DNA from: Bacillus sp. SD075
GTDB lineage: Bacteria; Bacillota; Bacilli; Bacillales; DSM-1321
DNA: 55,926 nucleotides
Reading direction: 5' to 3'
Assembly: GCF_017355165.1 (NCBI RefSeq)
Contig: NZ_JADILK010000031.1
Coordinates: forward strand, 1-55,926
Position numbers and translations under genes: made by a program
Part shown: piece by piece, positions 44,908-54,505 of the stretch
How the letters are laid out: every line of letters starts with the position of its first letter
Position numbering within the stretch: the stretch's first letter is position 1
The notes under the pieces: model-generated
Database searches by the model: none
What the model saw: only the letters and a program-made list of their open reading frames with translations
Told to the model about the DNA's origin: nothing

Positions 44908-46233
44908 TTAGCTCGATAACTTCTTACCATTCGGTAAATCAAAATCAGCATAGTCCTCAACCCTTTCGATTTTACCAACCAAAAAAATGTAGGACAGGGC
45001 TCCTGCAAAGGTTATACAGGCAATAAAGGTAAGTGCGGGAGCAAAATCACCGCCCTTGGCCAGGAAGCCAATCACAATCGGTATAATAATGGATGCTGTA
45101 CCACCAATGAAATTGAAGGTACCTCCAGCAATCCCAATCAGCCTTTTTGGGGCAAGCAATGAAACAAACACCCAGGTGATGGAAGCGAAACCGTTTCCAA
45201 AGAAGGCGATACACATGAATAAAATAACTAGATTCGTATTGTCAACGAAATTCGCTCCAATGATTGAAGTGGAAAGCAATAATCCTGATATTACCGGAAC
45301 TTTTCTTGCAATATCCGCAGATACTCCTTTTTTAACCAGGAAATCAGATAGGAAGCCTGCGAGTAAAACTCCGACAAAGGCCGCTAAGAATGGTAGGGAA
45401 GCCAGAAGACCAGACTTAATGAATGTTAAGCCTCTGTATTCAACAAGGTAAGTAGGGAACCATGTTAAGAAAAACCATAGTGTGGAAGCTACTGCAAACT
45501 GTCCTAAATATATTCCCCATAGTTTTCTGCTTGTAAGAACAGCCAAGAAATCTTTTTTACCTATTTTTCTAACAGGTGAATCATCATTTCCAGAAGAAGA
45601 TTCAACGATAGCTCCACCTTTTTTGATATAATCCATTTCAGCCTTGTTTATGTTCTTACTATGCTGTGGATCTCTATATAAAACATACCATAAAATGGAC
45701 CAAGCCACCCCTATGATACCTGTTACAATGAAAAGCCCTCGCCATCCTACGGACTGCTGGAGAAACACTAATGTTGGCGTTAAAAAGGCCAGTCCTACAA
45801 ATTGACCAGATGTGTAGATGGAGATGGCTCTTGCTCGTTCATTTTCTGGAAACCAACTAGCCGCAACCTTATTGTTGGTAGGGAAGGCAGGAGCTTCGAA
45901 CGCTCCAAGCCCGATCCGTAACAAGAAAAATCCTGAGAACCCGCTTGCAAAACCCTGTAGAAGCGTTGCGATGGAAAAGCCAGCTATTCCAAATGCGTGA
46001 GTTCTACGATTTCCTAGTTTTTCTAAAATCCACCCGCCTGGAATCTGCAGGGCACAATAAGTCCAGCCGAACGCAGAAAAGACTAACCCCATACTCACGG
46101 AATCCAATCCTAGTTCTTTTGAAATAAAAGGTGCTGCAATGGAAATATTACTTCGATCCATGTAGTTAATAATTACGGTGAAAAATAGCATCATTACAAT
46201 TCCGTAACGAACTTTTGTCATTTTCTTATTCAC
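44908..46233 (-). CDS. MFS transporter, acid-sugar (galactonate/glucarate) type
   Basis: The 441-residue protein has 12 helices. It opens KVRYGIVMMLFFTVIINYMD and RSNISIAAPFISKELGLD, typical of the anion:cation symporter branch (DgoT/GudP). I start at GTG 46233, 6 bases after AAAAAGGTGA. The longer frame to 46326 overlaps the dehydratase. It is the last gene of the acid-sugar operon, 31 bases after the dehydratase, and would import the substrate. The 3' flank (44820-44907) has no clear terminator. Confidence 0.9.
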   Translation of the reverse strand: MNKKMTKVRYGIVMMLFFTVIINYMDRSNISIAAPFISKELGLDSVSMGLVFSAFGWTYCALQIPGGWILEKLGNRRTHAFGIAGFSIATLLQGFASGFSGFFLLRIGLGAFEAPAFPTNNKVAASWFPENERARAISIYTSGQFVGLAFLTPTLVFLQQSVGWRGLFIVTGIIGVAWSILWYVLYRDPQHSKNINKAEMDYIKKGGAIVESSSGNDDSPVRKIGKKDFLAVLTSRKLWGIYLGQFAVASTLWFFLTWFPTYLVEYRGLTFIKSGLLASLPFLAAFVGVLLAGFLSDFLVKKGVSADIARKVPVISGLLLSTSIIGANFVDNTNLVILFMCIAFFGNGFASITWVFVSLLAPKRLIGIAGGTFNFIGGTASIIIPIVIGFLAKGGDFAPALTFIACITFAGALSYIFLVGKIERVEDYADFDLPNGKKLSS

Positions 46234-46264
46234 TGTACTCACCTTTTTCATATGAGATGTTGTT

Positions 46265-47413
46265 TTACCACTCCGCGATACTACCGTCCTTGTGTCTCCA
46301 AACAGGGTTTCGCCAATTATGACCAATCTCCGTCATTTTTCTCACATGGTCTTCATTTATCTCGATTCCCAATCCTGCTCCATCCGGAATCTTCACATAG
46401 CCTTCCTCGTATTTGAACACTTGATTATCAATTATGTAATCCAGCAAATCACTGCCTTGGTTATAATGAATGCCTAGGCTTTGTTCTTGGATAAACGCAT
46501 TATGGCACGTAGCATCCACTTGTAGGCAGGCTGCCAAAGCGATCGGTCCTAATGGACAATGAGGAGCAGCCGCCACATCAAAAGCTTCAGCCATCGAGAT
46601 GATTTTCTTGCATTCTGTTATTCCCCCAGCGTGCGATAAATCAGGTTGAATAATATCGGCATATCCATCTGTAAGCAGCCTTTTAAAATCCCACTTAGAG
46701 TACATTCTTTCACCGGTTGCGATCGGAATCGCAGTATGATTCACAATTTCCCGCAAAGCCTCATTATTTTCTGGTAATACAGGCTCTTCAATGAACATCG
46801 GTCTGTATGCTTCCAACTCTTTTACAAGGATTTTGGCCATTGGTTTATGGACCCTTCCGTGAAAGTCAATTCCAATTCCAATATGTGGGCCTACTGATTC
46901 ACGTACAGCTGCAATTCTTTCTATCACCTGATCGATTTTTTCATAGGAGTCCACATATTGGAGTTCCTCAGTCCCATTCATTTTAACCGCTGTGAATCCT
47001 TTAGATACCACGTCCTTAGCTGCTTCTCCAACATCGGAAGGACGGTCTCCGCCAATCCAAGAATAAACCTTAATAGACTCTCTAGCTTTTCCTCCAAGAA
47101 GCTGGTGGACCGGGGCGTTATAATATTTCCCTTTAATATCCCAAAGAGCTTGATCAATTCCAGAAATCGCACTCATTAAGATTGGTCCTCCACGATAGAA
47201 TCCTGCTCTGTACATTAGATTCCAATGATCTTCGATATTAAGTGGATCTTTACCAATTAGATTTTCCATTAATTCATCAACTGCTGCTTTAACCGTTGCA
47301 GCTTTCCCCTCAATGACAGGTTCTCCCCAGCCTACAATGCCTTCATCAGTTTCTATTTTTAAAAATAACCAACGAGGTGGCACTTGGAATAATTCATAGC
47401 TTTTGATTTTCAT
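46265..47413 (-). CDS. dgoD: D-galactonate dehydratase-like enzyme (enolase superfamily)
   Basis: This 382-residue enzyme of the mandelate racemase group removes water from a hexonic acid to give a 2-keto-3-deoxy acid. The active-site elements are in place: [11 protein letters not shown] (metal Asp and catalytic His), [21 protein letters not shown] and AAPHCPLGP (general-acid His). The sequence fits D-galactonate dehydratase (DgoD), but exact substrate assignment in this superfamily needs assay. The ATG follows AAGGAGAG. Confidence 0.88.
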   Translation of the reverse strand: MKIKSYELFQVPPRWLFLKIETDEGIVGWGEPVIEGKAATVKAAVDELMENLIGKDPLNIEDHWNLMYRAGFYRGGPILMSAISGIDQALWDIKGKYYNAPVHQLLGGKARESIKVYSWIGGDRPSDVGEAAKDVVSKGFTAVKMNGTEELQYVDSYEKIDQVIERIAAVRESVGPHIGIGIDFHGRVHKPMAKILVKELEAYRPMFIEEPVLPENNEALREIVNHTAIPIATGERMYSKWDFKRLLTDGYADIIQPDLSHAGGITECKKIISMAEAFDVAAAPHCPLGPIALAACLQVDATCHNAFIQEQSLGIHYNQGSDLLDYIIDNQVFKYEEGYVKIPDGAGLGIEINEDHVRKMTEIGHNWRNPVWRHKDGSIAEW

Positions 47414-47463
47414 AGTGAATCTCTCCTTAGTGTTTTATTAGTGGTTGATAGGCATTTTATGGC

Positions 47464-48090
47464 CTAAGAACGAATAGCAGAAACAAATGATTTGGCTTTT
47501 TGCGTCAATTCCATTAAGTACCTTTCATTTACTTCCTGTTTTGCATCGACGAGCGAGCTGCCAATTCCGAAACCAACAACTCCAGCTTTTTGGAACTCGG
47601 CTATATTGTCTAGAGTAACCCCCCCTGTAGGTAAAAGAGGAATATGAGATAACGGACCACGAATATCCTTAAAATAACCGGGACCAACGCTTGCCGGGAA
47701 AACCTTGATAATATCTCCTCCAATTTCATATGCTGTTAGAATTTCTGTAGGGGTGAAAGCTCCTGGTATACTAACCGCACCATATCTTTTCGTCATTTTA
47801 ATGGTTTCTTTATGAACGGTTGGAGATAAGATGAATTTTGAACCTGCGAGGAGGGCTGCTCGGGCTGTTTCAGGGTCTAATACCGTACCAGCGCCCACCA
47901 CCATTTCCTCGCCAAGCTCCTGAGAAATTAGTTCAATAGATTCTAGCGCATTAGGGGAGTTAAGTGTGATCTCAATTAATCTGATACCACCATCGCGCAA
48001 AGCCTTTGCAATTTTTAATGTATCCTCTGGCTTAGCCCCTCGGACAATGGATATGATTTTATTCTCAAAAATACGAGTAAGCGCATTCAT
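47464..48090 (-). CDS. 2-keto-3-deoxy-6-phosphogluconate/galactonate aldolase
   Basis: The 208-residue class I aldolase splits the phosphorylated keto-deoxy acid into pyruvate and glyceraldehyde 3-phosphate. It has IEITLNSPNALESI (catalytic Glu), VGAGTVLDPE and the Schiff-base lysine in IIKVFPASVGPGYF. I start at ATG 48090, 8 bases after AAAGGAG; an in-frame GTG at 48099 overlaps that site. The gene follows the kinase by 13 bases. Confidence 0.93.
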   Translation of the reverse strand: MNALTRIFENKIISIVRGAKPEDTLKIAKALRDGGIRLIEITLNSPNALESIELISQELGEEMVVGAGTVLDPETARAALLAGSKFILSPTVHKETIKMTKRYGAVSIPGAFTPTEILTAYEIGGDIIKVFPASVGPGYFKDIRGPLSHIPLLPTGGVTLDNIAEFQKAGVVGFGIGSSLVDAKQEVNERYLMELTQKAKSFVSAIRS

Positions 48091-48103
48091 TCTGAACACT
48101 CCT

Positions 48104-49057
48104 TTAACGGATTACATCCTCTTTATTAGTATGGTTCATATATTTTTCAAGTGTTTCTTTATCTGGAAGCCCTTCAATATCGCCATTTACAGTTGTAACA
48201 ATTGCGCCTATCGCACAACCACGTTTTACCGCTTCATGAATAGGCAATTCATCCAATATCCCGGATAATACGCCAGCAGCGAATCCATCGCCAGCACCAA
48301 TAGGATCAATTACCGTTGCGACCGGATAAGGCTGTACATAACCAGATTTATCTGAAGTAGAATAGTATGCCCCCTTTTCTCCTAGCTTCACGATCACTAT
48401 TTCAGCACCTAATTGTTTACATTCTCTCGCTATCTGTTCACAATCTGTTGACTTGAATAAGTAGTATCCTTCCGAGATTCCTGGAAGAATGATATCGGAC
48501 TTTGCTGCTATTTCCAATAACGTTTCTCTACCTGTTTGATCATCAAGAAGCGTCTTTCGTACATTGGGGTCAAATACAATTCTTTGACCATTTTTCTTGG
48601 CAATCCCTATGGCATGTAAAACGGTATTTTTACAAGATTCACTAAGGGCGGGAGTGATTCCAGTAAGATATAGGAACTTTGCTTTGGCTATATAGCTTTC
48701 ATCCATATCTGCAGGGACCATTTTACTGGCAGCAGATTGATTTCGGTAATAGAAGACTCTTGAACTATTGATAGTTGTTCTTTCTCTTAAAAACAAACCT
48801 GTGGGTGCGCTTTCATCTTCTTTTACAAAAGAAGTGTCTACGCCTTCCCCCCGTATTCTAGAAAGGATACGTTTTCCAAGCTCATCCTTGCCTACTCTGC
48901 TCATCCAGCCTGTTTGATAGCCAAGCTTCGCTAATCCAATAAGTGTATTCGTTTCAGCACCGGCAACTCTCGAAGTGAAGTTCCGGTTGTATCGTAATTG
49001 TCCCGTTTCTTCAGCAGAAAATAAGATCATCGTTTCCCCTAAACTTACAACATCCAT
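48104..49057 (-). CDS. kdgK: PfkB-family 2-keto-3-deoxy sugar-acid kinase
   Basis: The 317-residue ribokinase-type enzyme phosphorylates 2-keto-3-deoxygluconate or the galactonate epimer. It has DVVSLGETMILFSAE at the start and the ATP/anion-hole motif DPIGAGDGFAAGVLSG near 245-260. I start at ATG 49057 because CGAGGTG precedes it. An ATG at 49075 is in frame and overlaps the IclR stop by one base. In this operon a PfkB-type kinase takes the place that the unrelated DgoK has in enterobacteria. Confidence 0.9.
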   Translation of the reverse strand: MDVVSLGETMILFSAEETGQLRYNRNFTSRVAGAETNTLIGLAKLGYQTGWMSRVGKDELGKRILSRIRGEGVDTSFVKEDESAPTGLFLRERTTINSSRVFYYRNQSAASKMVPADMDESYIAKAKFLYLTGITPALSESCKNTVLHAIGIAKKNGQRIVFDPNVRKTLLDDQTGRETLLEIAAKSDIILPGISEGYYLFKSTDCEQIARECKQLGAEIVIVKLGEKGAYYSTSDKSGYVQPYPVATVIDPIGAGDGFAAGVLSGILDELPIHEAVKRGCAIGAIVTTVNGDIEGLPDKETLEKYMNHTNKEDVIR

Positions 49058-49074
49058 ATGAACACCTCGTTTCA

Positions 49075-49836
49075 TTAAAACTGACTATTCCCTGCATTTC
49101 CAATACTGGTTGCAACGTCTTTTGCGGTGGAAATCAATTTTCCTACGATAAAATCCTTTTGCTTAATCATTCTTTCTTTTGGACCAGCCACACTGATGGC
49201 TGCTTGAATGGTATGGTTGGTTCCATAAATCGGAGCAGCAAGACAGAATAAACCATCTTCATTTTCTTCATCATCTATCGAATAACCAAGCTCATTAAAC
49301 AATGTTAGCTGCTGTTCAAGCCGCTTTTTGTCTGTGATGGTGTGCTCGGTGATAGGGCGTAATTCAAGACTATTTAGGATAGTAGTCCTTTGTTGCTGAG
49401 GTAAAAAGGCCAAAAAAGCCTTTCCGAGACCTGTGCAATATAAGGGTTTTTGACTTCCAGGCTGTGCAGTAGTACGAATAGAGCGGTTGTTATCAATTTT
49501 CGCAACATATACCAGTTCATTCTCTGATAACACCGCCATGAATACCGTTTCTTGAACATCCTCCATCAATTTTTTTAAATAAGGCAAGCCTTGAGAGGAA
49601 ATATCCAACGAATCCATAGCAGCGCTACCAATTTGAATCAACTTTGGTCCTAACTTATATTTATTATAGGAATCGAGAGAGAGATATCCCTCATTTAACA
49701 ACGTTCTGATGAGTCCAGAAGTACTGCTTTGTGGAAAAGACAAGGATTCACTAATTTCCTTGATGGTTAAACCAAGCTGTTCCTGGCTTAATAATTCAAA
49801 CACTCTTAAAACTCTTTCTGCAGATTTAACGGACAT
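49075..49836 (-). CDS. IclR-family regulator of the acid-sugar operon
   Basis: The 253-residue protein has an N-terminal wHTH (LTIKEISESLSFPQSSTSGL) and the IclR effector domain with FLAFLPQQQ and DDEENEDGLFCLAAPIYG. I start at ATG 49836, 7 bases after AAAGGAG; the frame upstream to 49926 runs through the operator-like sequences. It is the first gene of the operon, so it likely controls itself and the catabolic genes, with a keto-deoxy acid as a probable effector (inference). Confidence 0.92.
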   Translation of the reverse strand: MSVKSAERVLRVFELLSQEQLGLTIKEISESLSFPQSSTSGLIRTLLNEGYLSLDSYNKYKLGPKLIQIGSAAMDSLDISSQGLPYLKKLMEDVQETVFMAVLSENELVYVAKIDNNRSIRTTAQPGSQKPLYCTGLGKAFLAFLPQQQRTTILNSLELRPITEHTITDKKRLEQQLTLFNELGYSIDDEENEDGLFCLAAPIYGTNHTIQAAISVAGPKERMIKQKDFIVGKLISTAKDVATSIGNAGNSQF

Positions 49837-49850
49837 TTTTTTACTCTCCT

Positions 49851-49872
49851 TTAAATCACATATATGATTTAA
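49851..49872. promoter_or_regulatory. Candidate IclR operator
   Basis: TTAAATCACATATATGATTTAA has 8-bp perfect inverted arms. TATATGATTT recurs at 49880, and a larger imperfect inverted repeat (AATATCCTAT / ATAGGGATATT) spans about 49871-49917. Together they cover the likely promoter just upstream of the regulator gene. Confidence 0.55.
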
Positions 49873-50126
49873 TATCCTATATATGATTTTATGGTTTAAT
49901 ATTATCATAGGGATATTAAATATCAAGAATAAAATTTTTATTTTTCAAAAAATTTAAATTTCAAGCATGATAAATCCGTTAAGAATAATACTGATATCGA
50001 CTTTCGCCAAAGTGCTATTCTGAGCAATAATTAAAGGGATGTAGCTTCCATTTACCTAGTCAGACGCATAGATGATATGTTACTTCGTCATCTCTACATA
50101 TTAAATAAGAATAATGGAAAGGGTGC

Positions 50127-50423
50127 TTGACTAAGAACAAAAAGGAATTAGTAAATACTGTAGCAACTCAAGCAGAACCAGCAAAAGAAAACGCTAAAAA
50201 AACAGCGGGCCCATTGTTTAAACGATCTCCAACACTCTCGTAAAAAAAGGGAAAATCCAAGTTGTTGAATTCGGGACATTTGAATTACGTGATCGTGCAG
50301 CTCGAACTGGCAGACCCGCAAACAGGGGAAGAAATGCAAATTGCGGCATCAAAATTTCCTACTTTTAACCCGCGTAGGGAATTAAAAGAGGCTGTTAAAC
50401 AGAAGTATAGTTGTTTGATATAA
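50127..50423 (+). pseudogene. HU-type DNA-binding protein, frameshifted
   Basis: Three frames in turn give TKNKKELVNTVATQAEPAKE, then KIQVVEFGTFELRDRAARTG, then EEMQIAASKFPTFNPRRELK and EAVKQ, which together form a nearly complete HU protein (about 97 residues). Two frameshifts and a TAA near 50240 inactivate it. An additional HU copy is common in Bacillus prophages. A TTG start at 50127 follows AAAGGGTG. Confidence 0.88.
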
Positions 50424-50559
50424 AAACACTCTGGGGTGCAGTTCATTTATGTGGCTTTTTTTTGTTGCATCAAAAAAAAGAAAAAGTATTTTAAAGTTAA
50501 AGGAGACAAACGATTTGTCAGGACAGTCTTTCCATTCCATAAATTTGATGTAGCGATTG

Positions 50560-50890
50560 GACTTCTTCATTGTGAGTGAGGTTGGGAAGGCGCGAAATGA
50601 ACAAAAATTCAAATTGGAAATGTATAGCTGCAAACGGTAAGGAACTATGTTTTAAATGGGATGGGGATTGGCCGACTTTAAAGATTACCCTCACTGGAAA
50701 TGACGGGTGATTAGCCTGTTCACAGATGCAAGCTGGCAAAAAGCCAAGTCTTACTTTGAAATTCAAAATGGAAACCGAATCCGTTTCTAAGGATAAAGAA
50801 GATGGCATGATCACTCATTCAAAAAAAGTTAAATAGCCTTTATAAAAACAGGTCTTGTTACGGATGTGAAAGGGGAGATAAGTCTAAGGC
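50560..50890 (+). pseudogene. M15-type endolysin remnant, copy 4
   Basis: Frames give NKNSNWKCIAANGKELCFKW, DWADFKDYPHWK (zinc-ligand region), SQMQAGKKPSLTLKFKMETE and an HSKK stretch that corresponds to the linker of the 15616 gene. The N-terminal zinc motif and the binding repeats are missing. It follows the HU remnant, so both probably belong to one decayed prophage. Confidence 0.72.
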
Positions 50891-50918
50891 TACCATCGAA
50901 ACTGTTGGAATATGAAAG

Positions 50919-50967
50919 AAATAGATCACTTCCTGTTTAAAATCGAACAGAAAGTGATCTATTTTTG
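50919..50967. terminator. Long hairpin terminator
   Basis: AAATAGATCACTTcCTGTT and AACAGAAAGTGATCTATTT form a stem of about 18 bp, followed by TTTG. Confidence 0.8.
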
Positions 50968-51360
50968 TTTGAAAAACAATTACTAACTCTAAACGTGAAT
51001 TTTTTAGCAGTCTCGTTCAATACAACAGAAATCATCTTTTTCAATCTGCCTAGGCTTTTTTTAGCTGTCCTTTACAAAGGGTACATTTTAATTTGAGCAG
51101 GGGCTTTTTTATTATAGATCTTTTTCAAGTACATTCATTTAACAAGTGCATAGGATAATTTTACAAACTGTGGACGTTGAGAATAAACATTTGCAAGGTT
51201 GCTGAAGATATTGGTCTAGAAAATCACCCTAACGTTGACCAATTTTTACGTATTGAACAAGGTCAAGAGGCTGTTCAAATGTCCTAGTTAATTAATACTT
51301 TTCTCTATAAAAGATAAGTCTATAATCATGGGGGATTTTTTACCGAATCCAATCAAGCAG
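50968..51360. other. Intergenic with a possible phage-gene remnant
   Basis: Around 51180-51285 one plus-strand frame reads KVAEDIGLENHPNVDQFLRI and EQGQEAVQMS to a stop, with no start or ribosome site. It may be a decayed phage protein. The rest is AT-rich. Nothing else was recognised. Confidence 0.35.
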
Positions 51361-52263
51361 TTAGTTTTTCCCTGATACAGCTCCGTTTTTTGATACAGGA
51401 GCATTTTTGCCTAATATAACAGAAAAGACAACTATCACAGCTATTACTAGTGTGAAAATTGTGATGGGTTCATCTAAAAATACTGTTGCAAAAAGAATCA
51501 TCAAAAATGGTTGTAAGTATTGGACCTGACTAACTCTTGCTATGCCACCCATAGCCATTCCGCTATACCAAGCAACATATGCTAAAAATTGACTAATTAC
51601 TGCGAGATAAATAAAACTAATCCATGCATGAAATGGGGCATGCACCATTTCAGTTGTCAGGTTTAACCCTACTGGAATAATGAAAAATGGAGCTCCGATC
51701 ATTATTGCCCAAGAAATCACTTGCCAGCTACCTAATTCTTTCGCTAATTCCCCCCCTTCTGCGTAACTAAGTCCCAGTATGGCCACTGCTGCCAGTAAAG
51801 CAAAATCGGCAAACTGCAATTGGCCGAATCCAAGATGAAGTGCATATAAAATAACAGCTAAAGAGCTAACCATACTCGAGATCCAGAATTTAGGAGATGG
51901 TATTTCGCCTGCCCTGAAAATAGCAAATCCAGCGGTTGCTAACGGTAACAGGGCTAATTCCACAGCTCCATGAGAAACGGGCAACGATTCCATTGCCCAA
52001 GAAGTAAGGAGAGGAAATCCTAAAACTGCACCAAAAGCAACAATAAGGAGACGTTTGAATTGGCGAAGGGAAGGTAGTTTTTCTTTTCGAACAATCAATA
52101 CTACGGCAACTAAAATAGCGGCTACAACTGTTCTTCCTAAACCAACGATCGTAGTCCCAAAATATTCTACGGCAATACTTGTAGAAGGGAGTGTTAAGCT
52201 AAAACAGATGACACCCACTAATCCCAAAATTAATCCAAATTTTTCTCTAGTTTCTCCCCGCAT
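51361..52263 (-). CDS. EamA-family (DMT) transporter
   Basis: The 300-residue protein has ten helices in two EamA halves, as in metabolite exporters of the drug/metabolite superfamily (GLVGVICFSLTLPSTSIAVE in the first, ISQFLAYVAWYSGMAMGGIA in the second). I start at ATG 52263; the GGGG upstream is at a fair distance, and a TTG at 52278 is also possible. It is divergent from a MocR regulator, a common pairing in which the regulator controls an exporter, probably of an amine or amino acid (inference). Confidence 0.9.
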   Translation of the reverse strand: MRGETREKFGLILGLVGVICFSLTLPSTSIAVEYFGTTIVGLGRTVVAAILVAVVLIVRKEKLPSLRQFKRLLIVAFGAVLGFPLLTSWAMESLPVSHGAVELALLPLATAGFAIFRAGEIPSPKFWISSMVSSLAVILYALHLGFGQLQFADFALLAAVAILGLSYAEGGELAKELGSWQVISWAIMIGAPFFIIPVGLNLTTEMVHAPFHAWISFIYLAVISQFLAYVAWYSGMAMGGIARVSQVQYLQPFLMILFATVFLDEPITIFTLVIAVIVVFSVILGKNAPVSKNGAVSGKN

Positions 52264-52299
52264 CTTTTCCAACCCCAATCTTTATACTTTGTATCACAT

Positions 52300-52407
52300 C
52301 TGTACCATTTTTTTTACTAATAGTAAAAATAGTTTTGGTATAATTAACATACTATGAGTACATTCATTAAAAATAAACCATTTTTTTACCTATCTGTCCT
52401 GGTACAG
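52300..52407. promoter_or_regulatory. Divergent promoter region with CTGTACCA/TGGTACAG sites
   Basis: CTGTACCA (52300-52307) and TGGTACAG (52400-52407) are perfect inverted copies flanking the shared control region. TATAAT (52339-52344) could be the -10 of the regulator gene. Paired sites like this fit MocR binding. Confidence 0.45.
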
Positions 52408-52425
52408 TTGAAGGGAGATCAATTT

Positions 52426-53802
52426 ATGAACTCGAAGTATATGAAGATAATGGAAGACATTAAGCTTAGGCTAGCAGATGGTTCGCTAATTGCAGGCAGT
52501 AAACTTCCTTCTGTTCGTCAGTTATCTGAGTATTTTTCATGTAGCAAAAATACAGTCATTAAAGCATACGTAGAACTTGAAAAAGAGCATTTGATTTATT
52601 CTGTTCCTAAAAGCGGCTACTATGTTGTGAATGAATATCAAAAAGCAAAGGAAGAAAATGGGGTGATTGATTTTTTGTCTGCCGGTCCAGATAAAAATGT
52701 TATGCCTTATGTGGAATTTCAACATTGTATGAATCAAGCAATTGACCATTATAAAGAAGAGCTTTTTACATACTCTGATCAACAAGGGCTTTACTCTCTA
52801 CGTGTGCAGTTGGCGAAATATTTGCAAAATTTACAGGTTTTCACTCAACCTGAAAGATTAGTCGTTGTATCTGGGTCACAGCAAGCCCTTCATTTATTAG
52901 TTTCTATGCCATTTCCAAATGGAAAAAACAATATTCTAATTGAACAGCCTACTTATTTCGGGTTCATTGAGTCCATCAGTCTGCATCAAGCCACTACTTT
53001 TGGAATTGAATTATCAATGGAAGGGATTGACCTTGATCGTCTGGAATACATTTTCCGAAATAATGATATCAAATTTTTCTATATTATCCCGAGATTTCAC
53101 AATCCACTTGGACATTGTTACACGAATAGCGAGAAGGAAAAAATCGTTGAGTTAGCTGAAAAATACGATGTATATATAGTGGAGGATGATATATTAGGAG
53201 ACCTCGATCCAAATCCAAAATCAGATCCTTTATTTTCTTTTGATCCTTCTGGGAGAGTGATTTATATTAAAAGCTTTTCGAAAATTTTTCTCCCAGGGTT
53301 AAGGATTGGTACTGTCATTCTTCCTCCATTAATGATTAACAATTTTTTGCGATATAAATTTAGTTCCGATTTTAATAGTTCAGCACTTTCTCAAGGTGCG
53401 CTAGAAATCTATTTGAAAAGCGGTATGTTTAATAGCCATCTCAAAAAAGTTAAAGAGGTATATTGTAATAAAATGCAAATCCTTCAAGAAGCATGTGAAT
53501 TATTGCTGCCGGCTAATACTTCTTTTTCTAAACCCACTTCCGGATTCTATCTATCCATCAGTTTGCCCGAGGATATGAAAGCAAAACAGGTAGTTCATAT
53601 GCTAAACGAGCAGCATATATATGTTGATGATGCCTCTAGAATGTTTTTGGCAGAATATAAAAAGGAAAATCTGGTTCGATTATGCATCTCTCAAGTGAAA
53701 GAGAGTCAAATTAAACCAGGGGTAGAGCGATTGGCCCACTGCATTGCTTTAATTAATAGTAGAAAAAAACGTATTACTCCAAATGACTTTTTACTTATTT
53801 AG
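52426..53802 (+). CDS. MocR-type regulator (GntR wHTH fused to aminotransferase fold)
   Basis: The 458-residue protein has a GntR wHTH (SKLPSVRQLSEYFSCSKNTV) and then a PLP aminotransferase-like domain (about 100-458) with GSQQALHLL, the Asp in YIVEDDILGDLDP and the PLP lysine in IKSFSKIFLPGLRIG. MocR proteins usually act as regulators that sense PLP-bound substrates. I start at ATG 52426, 6 bases after AAGGGAGAT; the frame is open 24 codons further upstream. It likely controls the divergent EamA gene. Confidence 0.93.
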   Translation: MNSKYMKIMEDIKLRLADGSLIAGSKLPSVRQLSEYFSCSKNTVIKAYVELEKEHLIYSVPKSGYYVVNEYQKAKEENGVIDFLSAGPDKNVMPYVEFQHCMNQAIDHYKEELFTYSDQQGLYSLRVQLAKYLQNLQVFTQPERLVVVSGSQQALHLLVSMPFPNGKNNILIEQPTYFGFIESISLHQATTFGIELSMEGIDLDRLEYIFRNNDIKFFYIIPRFHNPLGHCYTNSEKEKIVELAEKYDVYIVEDDILGDLDPNPKSDPLFSFDPSGRVIYIKSFSKIFLPGLRIGTVILPPLMINNFLRYKFSSDFNSSALSQGALEIYLKSGMFNSHLKKVKEVYCNKMQILQEACELLLPANTSFSKPTSGFYLSISLPEDMKAKQVVHMLNEQHIYVDDASRMFLAEYKKENLVRLCISQVKESQIKPGVERLAHCIALINSRKKRITPNDFLLI

Positions 53803-54002
53803 GACGGGGAAGTTATTCACTGCCTGTAGTGAAAAATAAAAGTTGCAACAAAGATAAAGAATAAAGAGGTAACTAGCACCGGAGCTTATACTCATTACGC
53901 AGGTACGAAGTTTGAGTTATAATAGTAAAAACATCCGTCTATATAGGGTAGATTTCAGTAAGCTTCTTGATTGAAATACATAAAAAGGATTGGTGAATAA
54001 GA

Positions 54003-54317
54003 ATGGCAATAGTTGATGTTACGGTTATTCCTGTCGGTACACAAACTCCAAGTGTTAGCAGCTATGTGGCAGATATTCAAAGAGTATTAAAGCAATATGA
54101 AAATAAGGGAGAAATTCGTTTTCAGCTGACACCCATGAATACAATCATTGAAGGTGACCTGCCTAAATTGTTTGAAGTGATTCAAGCGATGCACGAAGTA
54201 CCTTTTGAAAAAGGTCTTGCTAGAGTTTGTACGAATATCCGAATAGATGACCGTCGTGATAAAGAACGCAGGATGGAAGACAAAGTAAAGCGAGTGAAGG
54301 GCATGCTTGAGGAATAA
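54003..54317 (+). CDS. Thiamine-binding MTH1187/YqgV-family protein
   Basis: The 104-residue ferredoxin-like protein reads VDVTVIPVGTQTPSVSSYVA, then FQLTPMNTIIEGDLPKLFEV and ends with a charged helix. MTH1187/YqgV/YkoF-type proteins bind thiamine or related compounds. There is no TPP riboswitch or thiamine gene nearby. The ATG follows AAAGGATTGGTG. The 200 bases upstream hold no other gene. A strong terminator lies about 145 bases downstream. Confidence 0.9.
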   Translation: MAIVDVTVIPVGTQTPSVSSYVADIQRVLKQYENKGEIRFQLTPMNTIIEGDLPKLFEVIQAMHEVPFEKGLARVCTNIRIDDRRDKERRMEDKVKRVKGMLEE

Positions 54318-54460
54318 CAGCTTCTGTAAGTAATGGGTCTCGCAAAATGTAATGAGAATAATCCCTTGATTTTTTATCCGTGTATTAATTTGAATATTGT
54401 ATTCGCAGGAAATAAACATCTAAAATTTACTTTAAACTGGTCAAAGGAAAAACTAATGTT

Positions 54461-54505
54461 TAAAGCCTTGGTATCACTGATTTCTCAGTTACCAAGGCTT
54501 TTTTA
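54461..54505. terminator. Strong terminator
   Basis: AAAGCCTTGGTA and TACCAAGGCTTT form a 12-bp stem, with ACTGA/TCAGT pairing inside, followed by TTTTATT. Confidence 0.88.

Noticed and set aside
44823..45008. Minus-strand frame ending NKAVHPENWDPASLFVDAKE
   Set aside because: The end looks protein-like, but most of it overlaps the MFS transporter gene in another frame and it has no start signals. It could be a small 3' fragment; not supported enough to list.
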